Below are positions 45,067 to 54,535 of a stretch of DNA of 64,000 bases, one piece after another. Each line of letters opens with the position of its first letter. The stretch's first letter is position 1. This DNA is from Blastomyces gilchristii SLH14081 (taxonomy: Eukaryota; Ascomycota; Eurotiomycetes; Onygenales; Ajellomycetaceae), in assembly GCF_000003855.2 (NCBI RefSeq), contig NW_003101666.1, forward strand, positions 1,033,129 through 1,097,128, written 5' to 3'. Under the pieces are notes generated by a model. It was given only the letters and a program-made list of their open reading frames with translations, was not told the DNA's origin and made no database searches. The translations under genes were made by a program, and so were the position numbers.

Positions 45067-48000
45067 TTACAGCTTCGCGCCAGTCGAGAGAAGCTCGACA
45101 CCAGCCCCAGCAATAGCAGGCTTTCCGGTCTCCACAACAGTAGTCTGGAACACAACGGTGCCGTTCTCCTTCCACATTTCGGTCCTCAGAGTCTGACCCG
45201 GGATCACAACACCGGCAAATCGGACCTTGATGCTCTTGAAGGCACCGAACGTCTTGAACACGTGCTTGCCAGAGATGCCGAAGGAGCAGAGGCCGTGCAG
45301 GATGGGGTCCTTGAAACCGCCGACTTTAGAAAAGTCTGGGTCAATGTGGAGTGGGTTGTAGTCGCCATTCAGACGGTAGAGGGCGGCTTGGTCTTCGGAG
45401 GTCTTCTCCTCGATGACGGCGTCGGGCTTGCGCTGCGGTGGCTTGTAGGCGGCCGTGGCAGCCTTTGCGCGACGGGCGGTGGGCTTGGGCGATCCGCCAA
45501 AGCCGCCGCTTCCGCGGATGAACATGGTCGACTCATTGTAAAAGAGATCTTCGCCAGTTCGTGCATCCTTGGTGGTGAAGCCCGTGACGACGAGCGCGGC
45601 GTTGCCCTTGTCAACCACATCGATAAGGCTGGGGACGTTGATGGTCTTGGCGGCGGTGGGAATGGGGAATTTGCGGATCTCGAGATACTGCTCACCGTGT
45701 AGGAGCATCATGGGTGAGTAGTTGGAGACGATATCAGCGACGTCCCAAGGGGTGGTAGTGGTGAACCAGGGGACCACGCCGAAAGTAGGAAGGGCCTGGA
45801 AATCCGAGCTGTTTTCGTAGACGAGCGGCAGGTCAGTTCGCTTCGCACCAAGAGAGATGTTGTAAAGGATGACATCCTTGTCAGCGTAGTCGAAGGGAGT
45901 TCCCTGGGCCTTAGTGTTCTTAGCGGCCTCGATGGCCTTCAAGATCTGCCGGTCGCCCTTGGATTCCTCACTTTTCCCACCGCTGACATTGCTCATGTTA
46001 GCCATGATGCTCTTCATGCCCGCCTGGCCGTCTTCGGGATGATCGGAACGCTCATCGAATGTGATAATCCTGCTCCATTGGGAAACAACGGCTTCAGGGG
46101 TGAGTTGGACATCGACAGGGAATCCATGCCCACCGCTGCGTTGCCATCTGGTTTTGGCAAACCAACCACTTCCACATTCGTACAAGCCCTTGGTCGGCTC
46201 GGGCGTCTTGTCAGAGCAGAGTAGAACGACCATTGGCGCCACATAATCGGGTTTGAAGGCCTGAACGAGCTCTTCTGGCAGGACGGACCGGGTCATTCCG
46301 GTACCAGCATTTGGGGCAATGGTGTTGACGTAGATGTTGTACTTGGCACCCTCAAGGGCCAAAGCACGAGAGAATCCTAGGATGCCGAGTTTCTGTTGCT
46401 GTCAATGATGTGGTTCCCGCTTAGCTAGTCAACAAAGGGAGAAGAAACATAACTTACAGCAGCAGCATAGTTAGCCTGTCCAAAGTTACCATAGATACCG
46501 CTGGTGCTGGAGGTGTTAACAATACGGCCATACTTCTGTTTCAAGAAATAAGGCCATGCAGCCTTGGTGACCTTGTAGGTGCCTCTAAGGTGGACATTCA
46601 TGATAGTGTTCCACAGATTGTCATCCATGTTTGTGAATGCTTTGTCGCGGAGAATGCCAGCATTGTTGACCAGGATATCGATGCGGCCAAAGGCGTCAAT
46701 CGCAGGCTTTACAACAGCCTCTCCGTCTTCAACAGATGCCTTGGAGGCAACAGCCTTGCCTCCGAGCTTCTTGATCTCCTCAACAACGGTGTATGGGTCA
46801 GCGACGTCGTTGACAACGACAGAAGCTCCAAGCTTAGCAAAGAGCAGAGCATAGGCTCTACCTAAACCAGCTCCAGCACCAGTAATGAGAGCAACTTTGC
46901 CAGTGAAATCCAGGTTCTCACCGGCGGGGGCGCTGGGTACATTCTGTGCTTGTTCCAAGAGCCCTAAGAAGTCCGCAGGGCCAGTAGGATAGCTTGGCTC
47001 CGAGAAATCCGTGATATCATTCCACTTGGCAAGAAGAGCCTGGGGCGTGAGAGAGGCATCTGTCTTCAACAACGCACCCTTTGCACGCTCCCATCGCAAC
47101 TTAGCTACGTGGCCAGCGCCAGCCTCAAAAATGCTTCCAGATTCGGAGGTATTGGAGGAGTGGACAAGAACGGCGACCAGGGGCACAATCCACTCGGGTT
47201 TAAGGTGCTCCAACACATCTGGAGGCATGACTGTCTCAGTCATACGGCTGGCAGCTGCTATTTGTTAGTGAAATTACATAGATCAGAATGGAGAAACAAA
47301 GGGTCCCACATACCAATTGGCGCAATAACGTTGGCCAAAATGTTATATTTCGCACCCTCCTTCGCCAATGTCTCGGTAAAGCCAACCATGGCCAGCTTGG
47401 CAGCTAAATATACACATCAGTACGTAGTTTACCAAATACAACTCATCGACTATATCGTTACACACCCGAGTAGTTGGTTTGTCCGAAATTTCCGAATAGA
47501 CCAGCAGATGACGCAGTGTTAATCACTCGTCCGAACTTCTGTTTCCGGAAGTGTGGCCAGGCAGCTCTTGCGCACTATAGTTCCTCCGACCGTCAGAGAG
47601 CTTTTTCGTAAGTCAAACAAGAGATTCACGAACGAGGCGTACCTTGTAAGAACCATAGACGTGGACCATGTTGATTAAATCCCAGTCGACATCTTTCATA
47701 TTCTTAAAGCTGATATCCCGTAGAATGCCAGCATTATTAATCAAGATATCAATGCGGCCGAAGGCTTTGACGGCGGTGTCGATGATTCTGTCTCCAAACT
47801 CAACACTGTCATAGTTAGCTACGGCTTTACCGCCAGCAGCTTTAATCTCGTCTACAACGACATCGGCGGCCTGCAACACACTATTAGACGATTTTTCAAG
47901 CCAAAGCGAGCCATGGGAATTCTTTGTCCCACGAAAGACGAACCTTAGACGAAGCGCCCTCACCCCGGTGTGATCCTCCCAAATCATTGACGACGACATT

Positions 48001-48099
48001 GGCACCGCGTTTACCGAAGAAAAGAGCATATGCTTTTCCTAGGCCGCCACCAGCACCGGTGACAACAACTGTCTGGTTATCGAATCGAAGTTCCGACAT
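45067..48099 (-). CDS. FOX2: Peroxisomal multifunctional beta-oxidation enzyme (MFE-2)
   Basis: Six exons (48099-47944, 47870-47643, 47574-47466, 47403-47314, 47257-46458, 46392-45067), all phase-consistent, give 902 residues, the usual family length. Two tandem short-chain dehydrogenase domains come first. Each has a nucleotide-binding TGAGxGLGxAYA motif, NNAGILRD, and an active-site Tyr-x3-Lys (NYSAAK and NYAAAK, both rebuilt exactly at splice junctions). The C-terminal hotdog domain has the hydratase-2 motif from [16 protein letters not shown] to ILHGLCSFG. The protein ends in Ala-Lys-Leu, a type 1 peroxisomal targeting signal. Family knowledge: it performs hydration and (3R)-hydroxyacyl-CoA oxidation in fatty-acid beta-oxidation. 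Two CCTCGG sites upstream fit control by FarA/FarB-type regulators. Confidence 0.97.
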
Positions 48100-48306
48100 G
48101 TTGTGTACAAGGTATGGGAGAACGAATGGAAATGGGACGTAACTTGGCTGGCTAGATTATATGGAGATAGGAGTAAAATTGAATGCTCATAAGCCAGGGA
48201 GGAGGTGAAGTTAAAAAGGAGAGGAGAGAGAAAGGAGGAGAAGTTGGAAGATGCGGGAAGTTGAAGATATCCCAGACGACGAAAGCTCGATTCGGGTGCC
48301 AATGGA

Positions 48307-48312
48307 CCTCGG
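48307..48312. promoter_or_regulatory. CCTCGG, FarA/FarB-type core site, FOX2 promoter
   Basis: CCTCGG lies about 208 bp upstream of the FOX2 start. This hexamer is the published core of the fatty-acid regulators FarA/FarB of Aspergillus and of CTF1. A second copy in reverse (CCGAGG) lies at 48685-48690. Binding here is inferred. Confidence 0.5.
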
Positions 48313-48684
48313 CATACCATCCGGGAAGCTGCTTGGGCCGCCGGACAGCAACAACTTATTGGTCCGGTATCGAAGCGGGGGTCGGGAGGGTGTATCAATA
48401 CCGTACCGTACGTCAATTTTCAGTTCAAATGACGAGGGATGTGCTGTATCTTACGATACTTGTAAAATACAAACCGGGATTTGGGCGTGAGGCGCATATC
48501 CATTTGTATGATTGGATGTAGCTCCGCCATCACGTGTGGCAAGCTTCGTCTTCGAATTCTTCAGCATGTGAAATTCGCAGTCAATTTGCCTTTTCTTTTT
48601 CCTGCAATTCTAGCTTGTAAAGTCAGCCAAGCCATGGAGCTTCGTGCTGCTGCTTGCTCCTAGGCTTTGCTGAACTCCAGCCCT

Positions 48685-48690
48685 CCGAGG
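48685..48690. promoter_or_regulatory. Second CCTCGG site (reverse), FOX2 promoter
   Basis: CCGAGG, the reverse complement of CCTCGG, lies about 586 bp upstream of FOX2 in the spacer shared with the divergent glycerate kinase gene. Binding is inferred. Confidence 0.4.
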
Positions 48691-49023
48691 AAGATTCCCT
48701 GGAGCTGAATCTGTATATCTCGGAAATTACGAACAACATAGATTTATATCCCCTGTGCACGCAGTGAATACGTTGTATATCCAGAAAAAAAAATGTATAT
48801 ATTCCACAAGGATCACAAGCCCCTTCATTGAAACTTGCATTTGATGATGTCACATGCTCCCGTGCCAAGCTAAAGAGTCTCTGGAAGTTGAATTAAAGTT
48901 AATCACTAATCTATTTGGGAATACTAACCGAAACCTTAGAAACTCTAACGTTCCCCGGATTTTCCCCGATCAAGGAAAGTAGTTGATCTTAACCTGCACA
49001 GAGCATCAGTTCCAGACGCAAGA

Positions 49024-50512
49024 ATGGCTCACATACTTGACGACAAGTCTCAATACTGCATTCCGTTTCTTCTGGAGAAATTGAACGTACACGAGCAGAA
49101 ACATGTAGGAGATTCGAGTCCTCCGCCTTTCTTTGTCGGACTCAACGGTGTCCAAGGTGCGGGGAAGACAGCGCTGGTATGGTAGCGTAATGGTTATCTC
49201 CTCGTCTAATCACATACTCCTGGAACAGAATGAGCCCTATGGAGTTCAGGGGTCTGAAAGAATAAGCATCATGAAGGAGTATTACTAGTCACTACAACTA
49301 CTGTCACTTTTTCCTAATCACAGTAACTGTATAGCCATGGTCGCTCTGCTCGAATCTGATATATGTATATAGGTCACCCTCCTCCGCTCAACTCTCTCCT
49401 CCCCGCCGTACAATCTCACCACGATAACCTTTTCTCTGGACGACATCTATCTCAACCACGCCGACCAACAACAACTGGCGTTGTCACACCCCTCGAATCC
49501 ACTCCTCCAACACCGCGGCCAGCCCTCCACCCACGACATTCCACTTGGCCGCCAGGTCTTCGATTCCCTCCGCCAGGGCTTACCCACCAAGATACCCGCA
49601 TATGATAAGTCAGCATATAGCGGCCAGGGCGACCGTCTACCCGAAAGCGAATGGGAGGTTGTCAATGACGTTTCGGCTGGTCAGAAACGAGTTAAGGTGG
49701 TGATATTCGAAGGCTGGTGTGTGGGGTTTCGAGCACTACCGGAAGAGAAATTGCGCAAGGCTTGGGAGGATGCCGTGCAATTGCGGATGAGAGGCCTGGA
49801 TGGTTATATGGGGCGATTAGGATATGTGAAGTTCGAGGATGTGAAAGCTATTAATGACGCATTGAAGGAGTATGATGCTTTTACTGAGTGAGTAATATAG
49901 TTTTTCAACCCGCTCACTCTCACAGTCCTCTACTTCTTCGCTACGGCAACATTTATAATTCGTTTCATAAGTTAATTTGTTGAAACTGAAAATCTATAGT
50001 CAGCTGGATGCGTTCATACATATGTAAGTAAATCTCCACATAGGCCCCCGGTGACTCTCCTTTTGCGCTGATAATGGCTAATCCAAACCGCTGAGTAGTG
50101 ATGCCGAGGACACCCATTTCGTCTATGACTGGCGCCAGGAACAAGAGCGCAACCTACTCTCCACCAAGGGCGCCGGAATGACTGTCGAGCAGGTTAACAA
50201 ATTTGTAGATGGCTGTACGTTTCCAAACCCACCGCGACTTTCCAGCTTGAACTATTTTCCAGACCCACACATAATCTATCCGAAAAAGGGACTAACATGA
50301 ATATCTACTATGCTTTATTTATTAACATTAATACAGACTACCCCTCGTACGAACTCTTCACGCCAACTCTTCGCACAGGGGTTTTCGCGCCCAAACACAA
50401 ACCCGAGCAGCAGCGTGGTTCGGCTGGCGACGACTGCTCGTGGAAGGGCAAACAACTACGGCTGACTGTAAATCGGCAGAGGAAGGTTTGTGATGTAGTT
50501 AGTGTAGGATAG
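49024..50512 (+). CDS. D-glycerate 3-kinase (Tda10-like), C-terminus altered by an LTR
   Basis: Five exons (49024-49176, 49373-49887, 50001-50024, 50099-50214, 50337-50512), all phase-consistent, give 327 residues. Exon 3 is only 24 nt. The P-loop GVQGAGKT ends exon 1; exon 2 holds SLDDIYL and the KVVIFEGWCVGF block, both typical of the glycerate kinase/phosphoribulokinase-like P-loop family that includes yeast Tda10; exon 4 has VYDWRQEQE. The reaction expected for the family is ATP-dependent phosphorylation of D-glycerate. Oddity: the codons S-V-G and the stop TAG come from a solo LTR that starts at 50503, within the third-last codon. Without the LTR and one target repeat the frame would end V-V-R-I-stop. 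The enzyme is probably still functional, since only the last residues change. Confidence 0.88.
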
Positions 50513-50612
50513 TTGAAGGTTGTATTGATAGATCTATCTACAGGAACATATTATAGTGGTGGGTCACGTGATCTAGTGGGATCGCTAACCGCAACGGCCG
50601 TAAGGGCCAACA
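50503..50612 (-). mobile_element. Short solo LTR, copy 2 (110 bp), inside the last codons of the glycerate kinase
   Basis: The plus strand reads TGTAGGATAG...GGCCAACA, the reverse of copy 1 at 21980-22095, about 88% similar with a few small indels. It is flanked by the 5-bp direct repeat GTTAG (50498-50502 and 50613-50617). The two copies have different target repeats, so they are separate insertions. The tRNA-Cys gene starts 180 bp away. Confidence 0.88.
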
Positions 50613-50617
50613 GTTAG

Positions 50618-51290
50618 GATATGAAAGTTTTTGTATTTAGGGGGGTAGACTGAACCGATTGGCCTTGGCAGCGACTCTGGTGGGAAGCAGATAGATATAT
50701 TTAAAATCTACGGAGGCAAAAAAATATGAAATGGATTGAGGATAGAAAAAATAAACAACAAAAAGGACCAAAAAAGAAAATGTAACAAGTTCAGCTCCAA
50801 CCCTGATTCGAACAAGGGACATTGCGATCTGCAATCGCACGCTCTAACCGCTGAGCTATTGGAGCAGTGTTCGGTAGATTTCTAAAGTTACTTATATAAT
50901 TATATGCCAACCTTTGCTTTCTTTGTCTCCTAGCCCTAATTAATTATCCCCTATTTGAGAATGAATGCTCCCATTTACTGTCCAGCAGAGAAAGCTTTCT
51001 GTGTACTTGTAAATGAATAAAAATTACTAATGGACAAAACTCTAGGAAGATCTTGGGCTCAAGGAAGCCCGAAACCAAGACTGGGCGTGAGCTGATGATG
51101 TCCCCTTCGCAATACGAACTGCGGGGTCAGACCTCATGCTTTTGGCTTAGATGCAAATAAATAACGCTCCGTCTGTCATGATCAGGACGTGCCGCAGACT
51201 TGCATTCAGTAGCCGTGTAGGCTGCTGATCTACCGGATTTTCTCCAAATTCCTATCCCCAGATCTCTTTGAGCGAATAGGTGGAGGAGCC
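50618..51290. other. Spacer with tRNA-Cys
   Basis: Apart from the tRNA gene, this stretch is A/T-rich near the LTR and then holds the promoter of the GFA-family gene. No other gene is visible. Confidence 0.5.
50793..50865 (-). tRNA. tRNA-Cys (anticodon GCA)
   Basis: A 73-nt cloverleaf on the minus strand: acceptor GCTCCAA/TTGGAGC with discriminator T (U73, a cysteine identity base), D arm GCTCAGCGGTTAGAGC, anticodon stem TGCGA/TCGCA around TTGCAGA (GCA), and T arm CCTTGTTCGAATCAGGG. No intron. A solo LTR lies 180 bp from its 3' side. Confidence 0.93.
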
Positions 51291-51936
51291 ATGCTTTCAT
51301 CAGCAGCGCAATATCCCCTCGAGGGTGGATGCCCATGCAAAGCAGTCCGATACCAAATCCAAACGGCACCCCTATTTGTCCACTGCTGTCATTGCACATG
51401 TATGTACAGTACTTAAGAACCAAAAATTACCATGATTTATAACCTAGCCCAGAACTCCGCAATTATCATCAATTCCCCAGGCTAAACACCAGTATCGACC
51501 AGGGTGCCAGCGCGAAACCGGCTCGGCCTTCGTCATAAACATCCTCATCGAAGCAGACCGCGTCACCCTACTACAAGGAGATAATGGCGAGTCCAATCTC
51601 GAAGTCATCAACACGCCATCTGCGAGCGGTTTCGGCCAGCAGATCTCCAGGTGCAAAAGCTGCCGTGTCGCCGTGTGGAGCACCTACGGCGGCTCCGGGC
51701 CAATTGTACGATTTGTGCGCGCAGGCACGCTCGACCAGGCCTCTCTGGTCTCTCCGGATGTACATATCTATACCACCACCAAAGCTCCCTGGCTTACCTT
51801 TCCGGATAATGTTCCTGTGCTAGAGGAATTTTATGTTCTCGAGCAGAAGTGGCCGGAAGAGAGCCTTGCGCGGCGACAGACGTATATGCCTCTTGTTGAA
51901 GAGTATCGGCGGCAGAGAGCAGCAAGGAAGGGTTGA
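51291..51936 (+). CDS. GFA-family zinc protein (CENP-V/GFA domain)
   Basis: Two exons (51291-51399 and 51503-51936) joined in phase 1 across a 103-bp intron give 180 residues. The splice rebuilds the family core: exon 1 ends CCHCT and exon 2 begins WCQRETGSAF. Zinc-binding cysteines follow the usual plan: CPC at 14-16, CCHC, CQRE, and CKSC in the second half (SRCKSCRVAVWS). The rest ends ARKG. Proteins of this fold were named after glutathione-dependent formaldehyde-activating enzyme, but most fungal members have no proven reaction, so I do not assign one. The gene stands alone between the tRNA-Cys and the SMI1-like gene. Confidence 0.88.
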
Positions 51937-52663
51937 AACTATGGCCATATCAGAGTGCGTGTTTGGGGGCTGCAGGGCCCTATTATTGTTATCCTGCTGG
52001 CATTGATACCTTGTTGGCCCTGATCATAATTGTTGCTGGGTTCCATTGGAAGCACCTGAACGAATTAAAATGCTGGTTTCAACCATGAGCTTCTGAGGAT
52101 GCCGTTGTGGATGAAGTTTATTCATTAATGCTAGTAAAATTTTGTGTGCTTTGGGATGTAGTTATCTCTGGCCCCATTCTCTTTGAATTTTGTCGCCTGG
52201 GAAACGCTTCTATAGTATTCTGCTATGATGGTCTTACGGCAGGTAAGATATCGCACACAAAACTATATTTTAGGAACACGAAAATTTAGCTGTAGGAAGT
52301 TTCCGGAATTCGCAATTTTGTAAATATATCTGGTAAGGATGTGTAGAAGAATAAGGGAACATCTCTGACGAACCCCACGACGTTTATATTCCAAGCTTGT
52401 CATTTCGTTTATGAAATGATAAGCAGGGACGAACTGACCTGCAAGATCGCCGCTGGAAGGCAAGCCATACACTCTGCTGCCTGGAGCAAGAAGCCCTTTG
52501 AAATGAAGCACTGAGCCTGACATACAACATGACGCCTACATCTATGAGTTTCCCTTTTACCCTCGTTTGATCCCCAAAAACATACGTTCATCCATGTGCC
52601 ACTTCTATCTTACTTCCGCTAGTGAAGTCTATCATTGAAGGTCCTTGAATTTATAAATTTGCA
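51937..52663. other. Intergenic
   Basis: This 727-bp spacer holds the 3' region of the GFA gene and the promoter of the SMI1-like gene. I see no gene, RNA or clear repeat. Confidence 0.5.
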
Positions 52664-53422
52664 ATGCCTTCCAATTCAGTGAAACCAAGCGCCCCCAACA
52701 CCAACACCAATTCCAATTCCAGCTTCACCCTCTCCCCTAACAACGAAGCCATAAAAGCCGACGTCGAAAAATTGCGCACCATATTTGCTTCTAGAAATAT
52801 AACCCCACCCCTCGGCTGGCCCGCCGTCCACGCCTTCGAATCCAGACATGACATAATCCTCCCAGAGCCATATCGGACCTTCGTAGCCGAGATCGCCAAT
52901 GGATGTCATGGCGGCCCTCAAGAGTACGGTCTCAAGCCGCTCAGTAATCGCGGCGACAGAAATGACCCAGCAGAAGGCCGTCTCGCGTTGCCGTTTCCGC
53001 TGACAAAACGGCGGATATGGGAGGACGACCCGGAACTTCCTGAGGGATTCCCAGCATCCGCCATTGATGGAGACGGGGAGGCGGGTATTTTTGGCCGCGG
53101 TTGTCTAGATCTGGGGACGGAGGGGTGCGGGATGAATTGGTATCTTATTATTAGCGGAGAGCATCGTGGGTAGATATGGCATCTCTCTGGTGAGGGGGCT
53201 GCACCTTTCGGCGCGCCGTTTGGATTCACGAAGGCTCAGCCGGGGTTTGCTGGGTGGGTGTTTCATTGGGCTGCGGGGGAGAATTTGATGTGGGAGAGTG
53301 ATGAGGAGGATGTAGACGAGGAGGAGGGAGGTTTGGGTGCATGCGCCTGTTTGAATTCACCCGTGACTGAGCAATTGACTATATCTGTCCAACCAACTAG
53401 AGGATCTGAGAGTAAAGTGTAA
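52664..53422 (+). pseudogene. SMI1/KNR4-like (SUKH) gene with one in-frame TAG
   Basis: From ATG 52664 a frame of 253 codons runs to TAA at 53420-53422, interrupted only by TAG at 53171-53173. The part before the TAG (169 residues) has the SMI1/KNR4 pattern: LGWPAVHAFESRHDIILPEPYRTFVAEIANG, then GPQEYGLKPL and an acidic loop, ending GCGMNWYLIISGEHRG. The part after it begins IWHLSGEGAAPFG, continues WVFHWAAGEN and has an acidic run, matching the usual end of the domain. CAG (Gln) is the expected codon at this place, so a single C-to-T change explains the stop. It may be a recent pseudogene, a truncated protein, a readthrough case or a sequence error. In fungi the family includes cell-wall regulator Knr4; most members are uncharacterised. 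Confidence 0.75.
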
Positions 53423-54535
53423 TTTAAAAAAGCTTGGGAATGTAGAAGACGAGTTTTGCAATTCTGCCATCTCCCTGCCATTGTTGCGGAGCTGAAGATT
53501 TAGCATTTATTCTAGTTTTAATGTACATACATGGTACATGTACAAAAAATATCAAAATATACATTTGATTTGTTTCCATTATACGCGAGAGATGGTGATG
53601 TCAATCCAACGCTCTTCTTCATCTCCGAAAGGGTATATAATCCGAAATGCTTGGATACCTCGACGTGGTTCAGGGGGAGAAGTTATATCGCGCTTAAAAA
53701 GCGCTTAGCAAGCAAGCTCTGGCGGCAATTTAGCAACCTTACTTCAACCACCATTCAGGAGCCCGTGGAAAGTCGGGCTACAAGATTGAAGCTCGTGAGA
53801 GAAAACCTCAGTTGCATTCAACAACTTAATCAAATTCAACAAACAAGAATATTTGGACGTATGCCTAGGACATTACCGCCTCTCACGTAACAAAAGGTAG
53901 TGCATGATTTATCTACCTATGGGTAGTAAGAGATGCCAATGATTTCGGGCGCTGTGGACGACGGGTATATGTATATATATGTGTGTGTGTGTGTGTGTGT
54001 ACAACTGAGAAAAAGAGAAAAGGAAGAAAGAAAAGACTGACATGATGAACATGCAAATAAAAACAAGACACTTAACAAGATCAATGATGTTCGCTGCCGA
54101 ATATATTGGGGGGTGGAAGGAAAAAAAAAAAACTGAAGATGAAAAAAAGGGAAGAGAAGGTGGACGGCTATATGTTGAACCAAAAACAAAAGATAATTTA
54201 ATTTGAGAAGGATGACGATGAAGAGAAGTGGGACGTTCTGGATACGCGTATGCAAGAAGTGCCATAAAAAGATTCTTAGAAGCAGAAAGAAGAGAAAAAG
54301 TATGTAAAATCGCTCAAGGCTCGGCAGTTAGTTAGTTCTGTTAGCCATACAGATAAATGGAGAATAAAAAAAAAAGCATATATGACCATGAGGAAAACAG
54401 GGGCGATAAATCCTTTCAAGAGTCTGCTGTTGTTTTTTTCTAAATAGAGAAACGATACACAGCTTACACACACACATATAAAACACCTGCAAATTTCTAT
54501 AATCAGAATACACTCCATGTCCACGTTACTGCGAT
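53423..54535. other. Intergenic with a GT microsatellite
   Basis: Apart from the doubtful ORF, this spacer holds a (GT)11 run at 53979-54000 next to TATATA, and the A-rich 3' region of the LysM gene. No other gene is visible. Confidence 0.55.
53531..53890 (+). CDS. Hypothetical ORF, 119 residues
   Basis: An ATG-started frame encodes a basic protein with no domain I recognise. It begins in a GTACATACATGGTACATGTAC palindromic patch and contains an aromatic first half and a Gln/Leu-rich helix (SCIQQLNQIQQ). It could be a real small gene, an exon of something larger, or chance. Confidence 0.2.
   Translation: MVHVQKISKYTFDLFPLYARDGDVNPTLFFISERVYNPKCLDTSTWFRGRSYIALKKRLASKLWRQFSNLTSTTIQEPVESRATRLKLVRENLSCIQQLNQIQQTRIFGRMPRTLPPLT

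Larger units (their letters stand above)
48100..49023. promoter_or_regulatory. Divergent FOX2 / glycerate kinase spacer
   Basis: This 924-bp spacer must hold both promoters. Besides two CCTCGG sites it has CACGTG at 48531-48536. No gene is visible. Confidence 0.5.
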
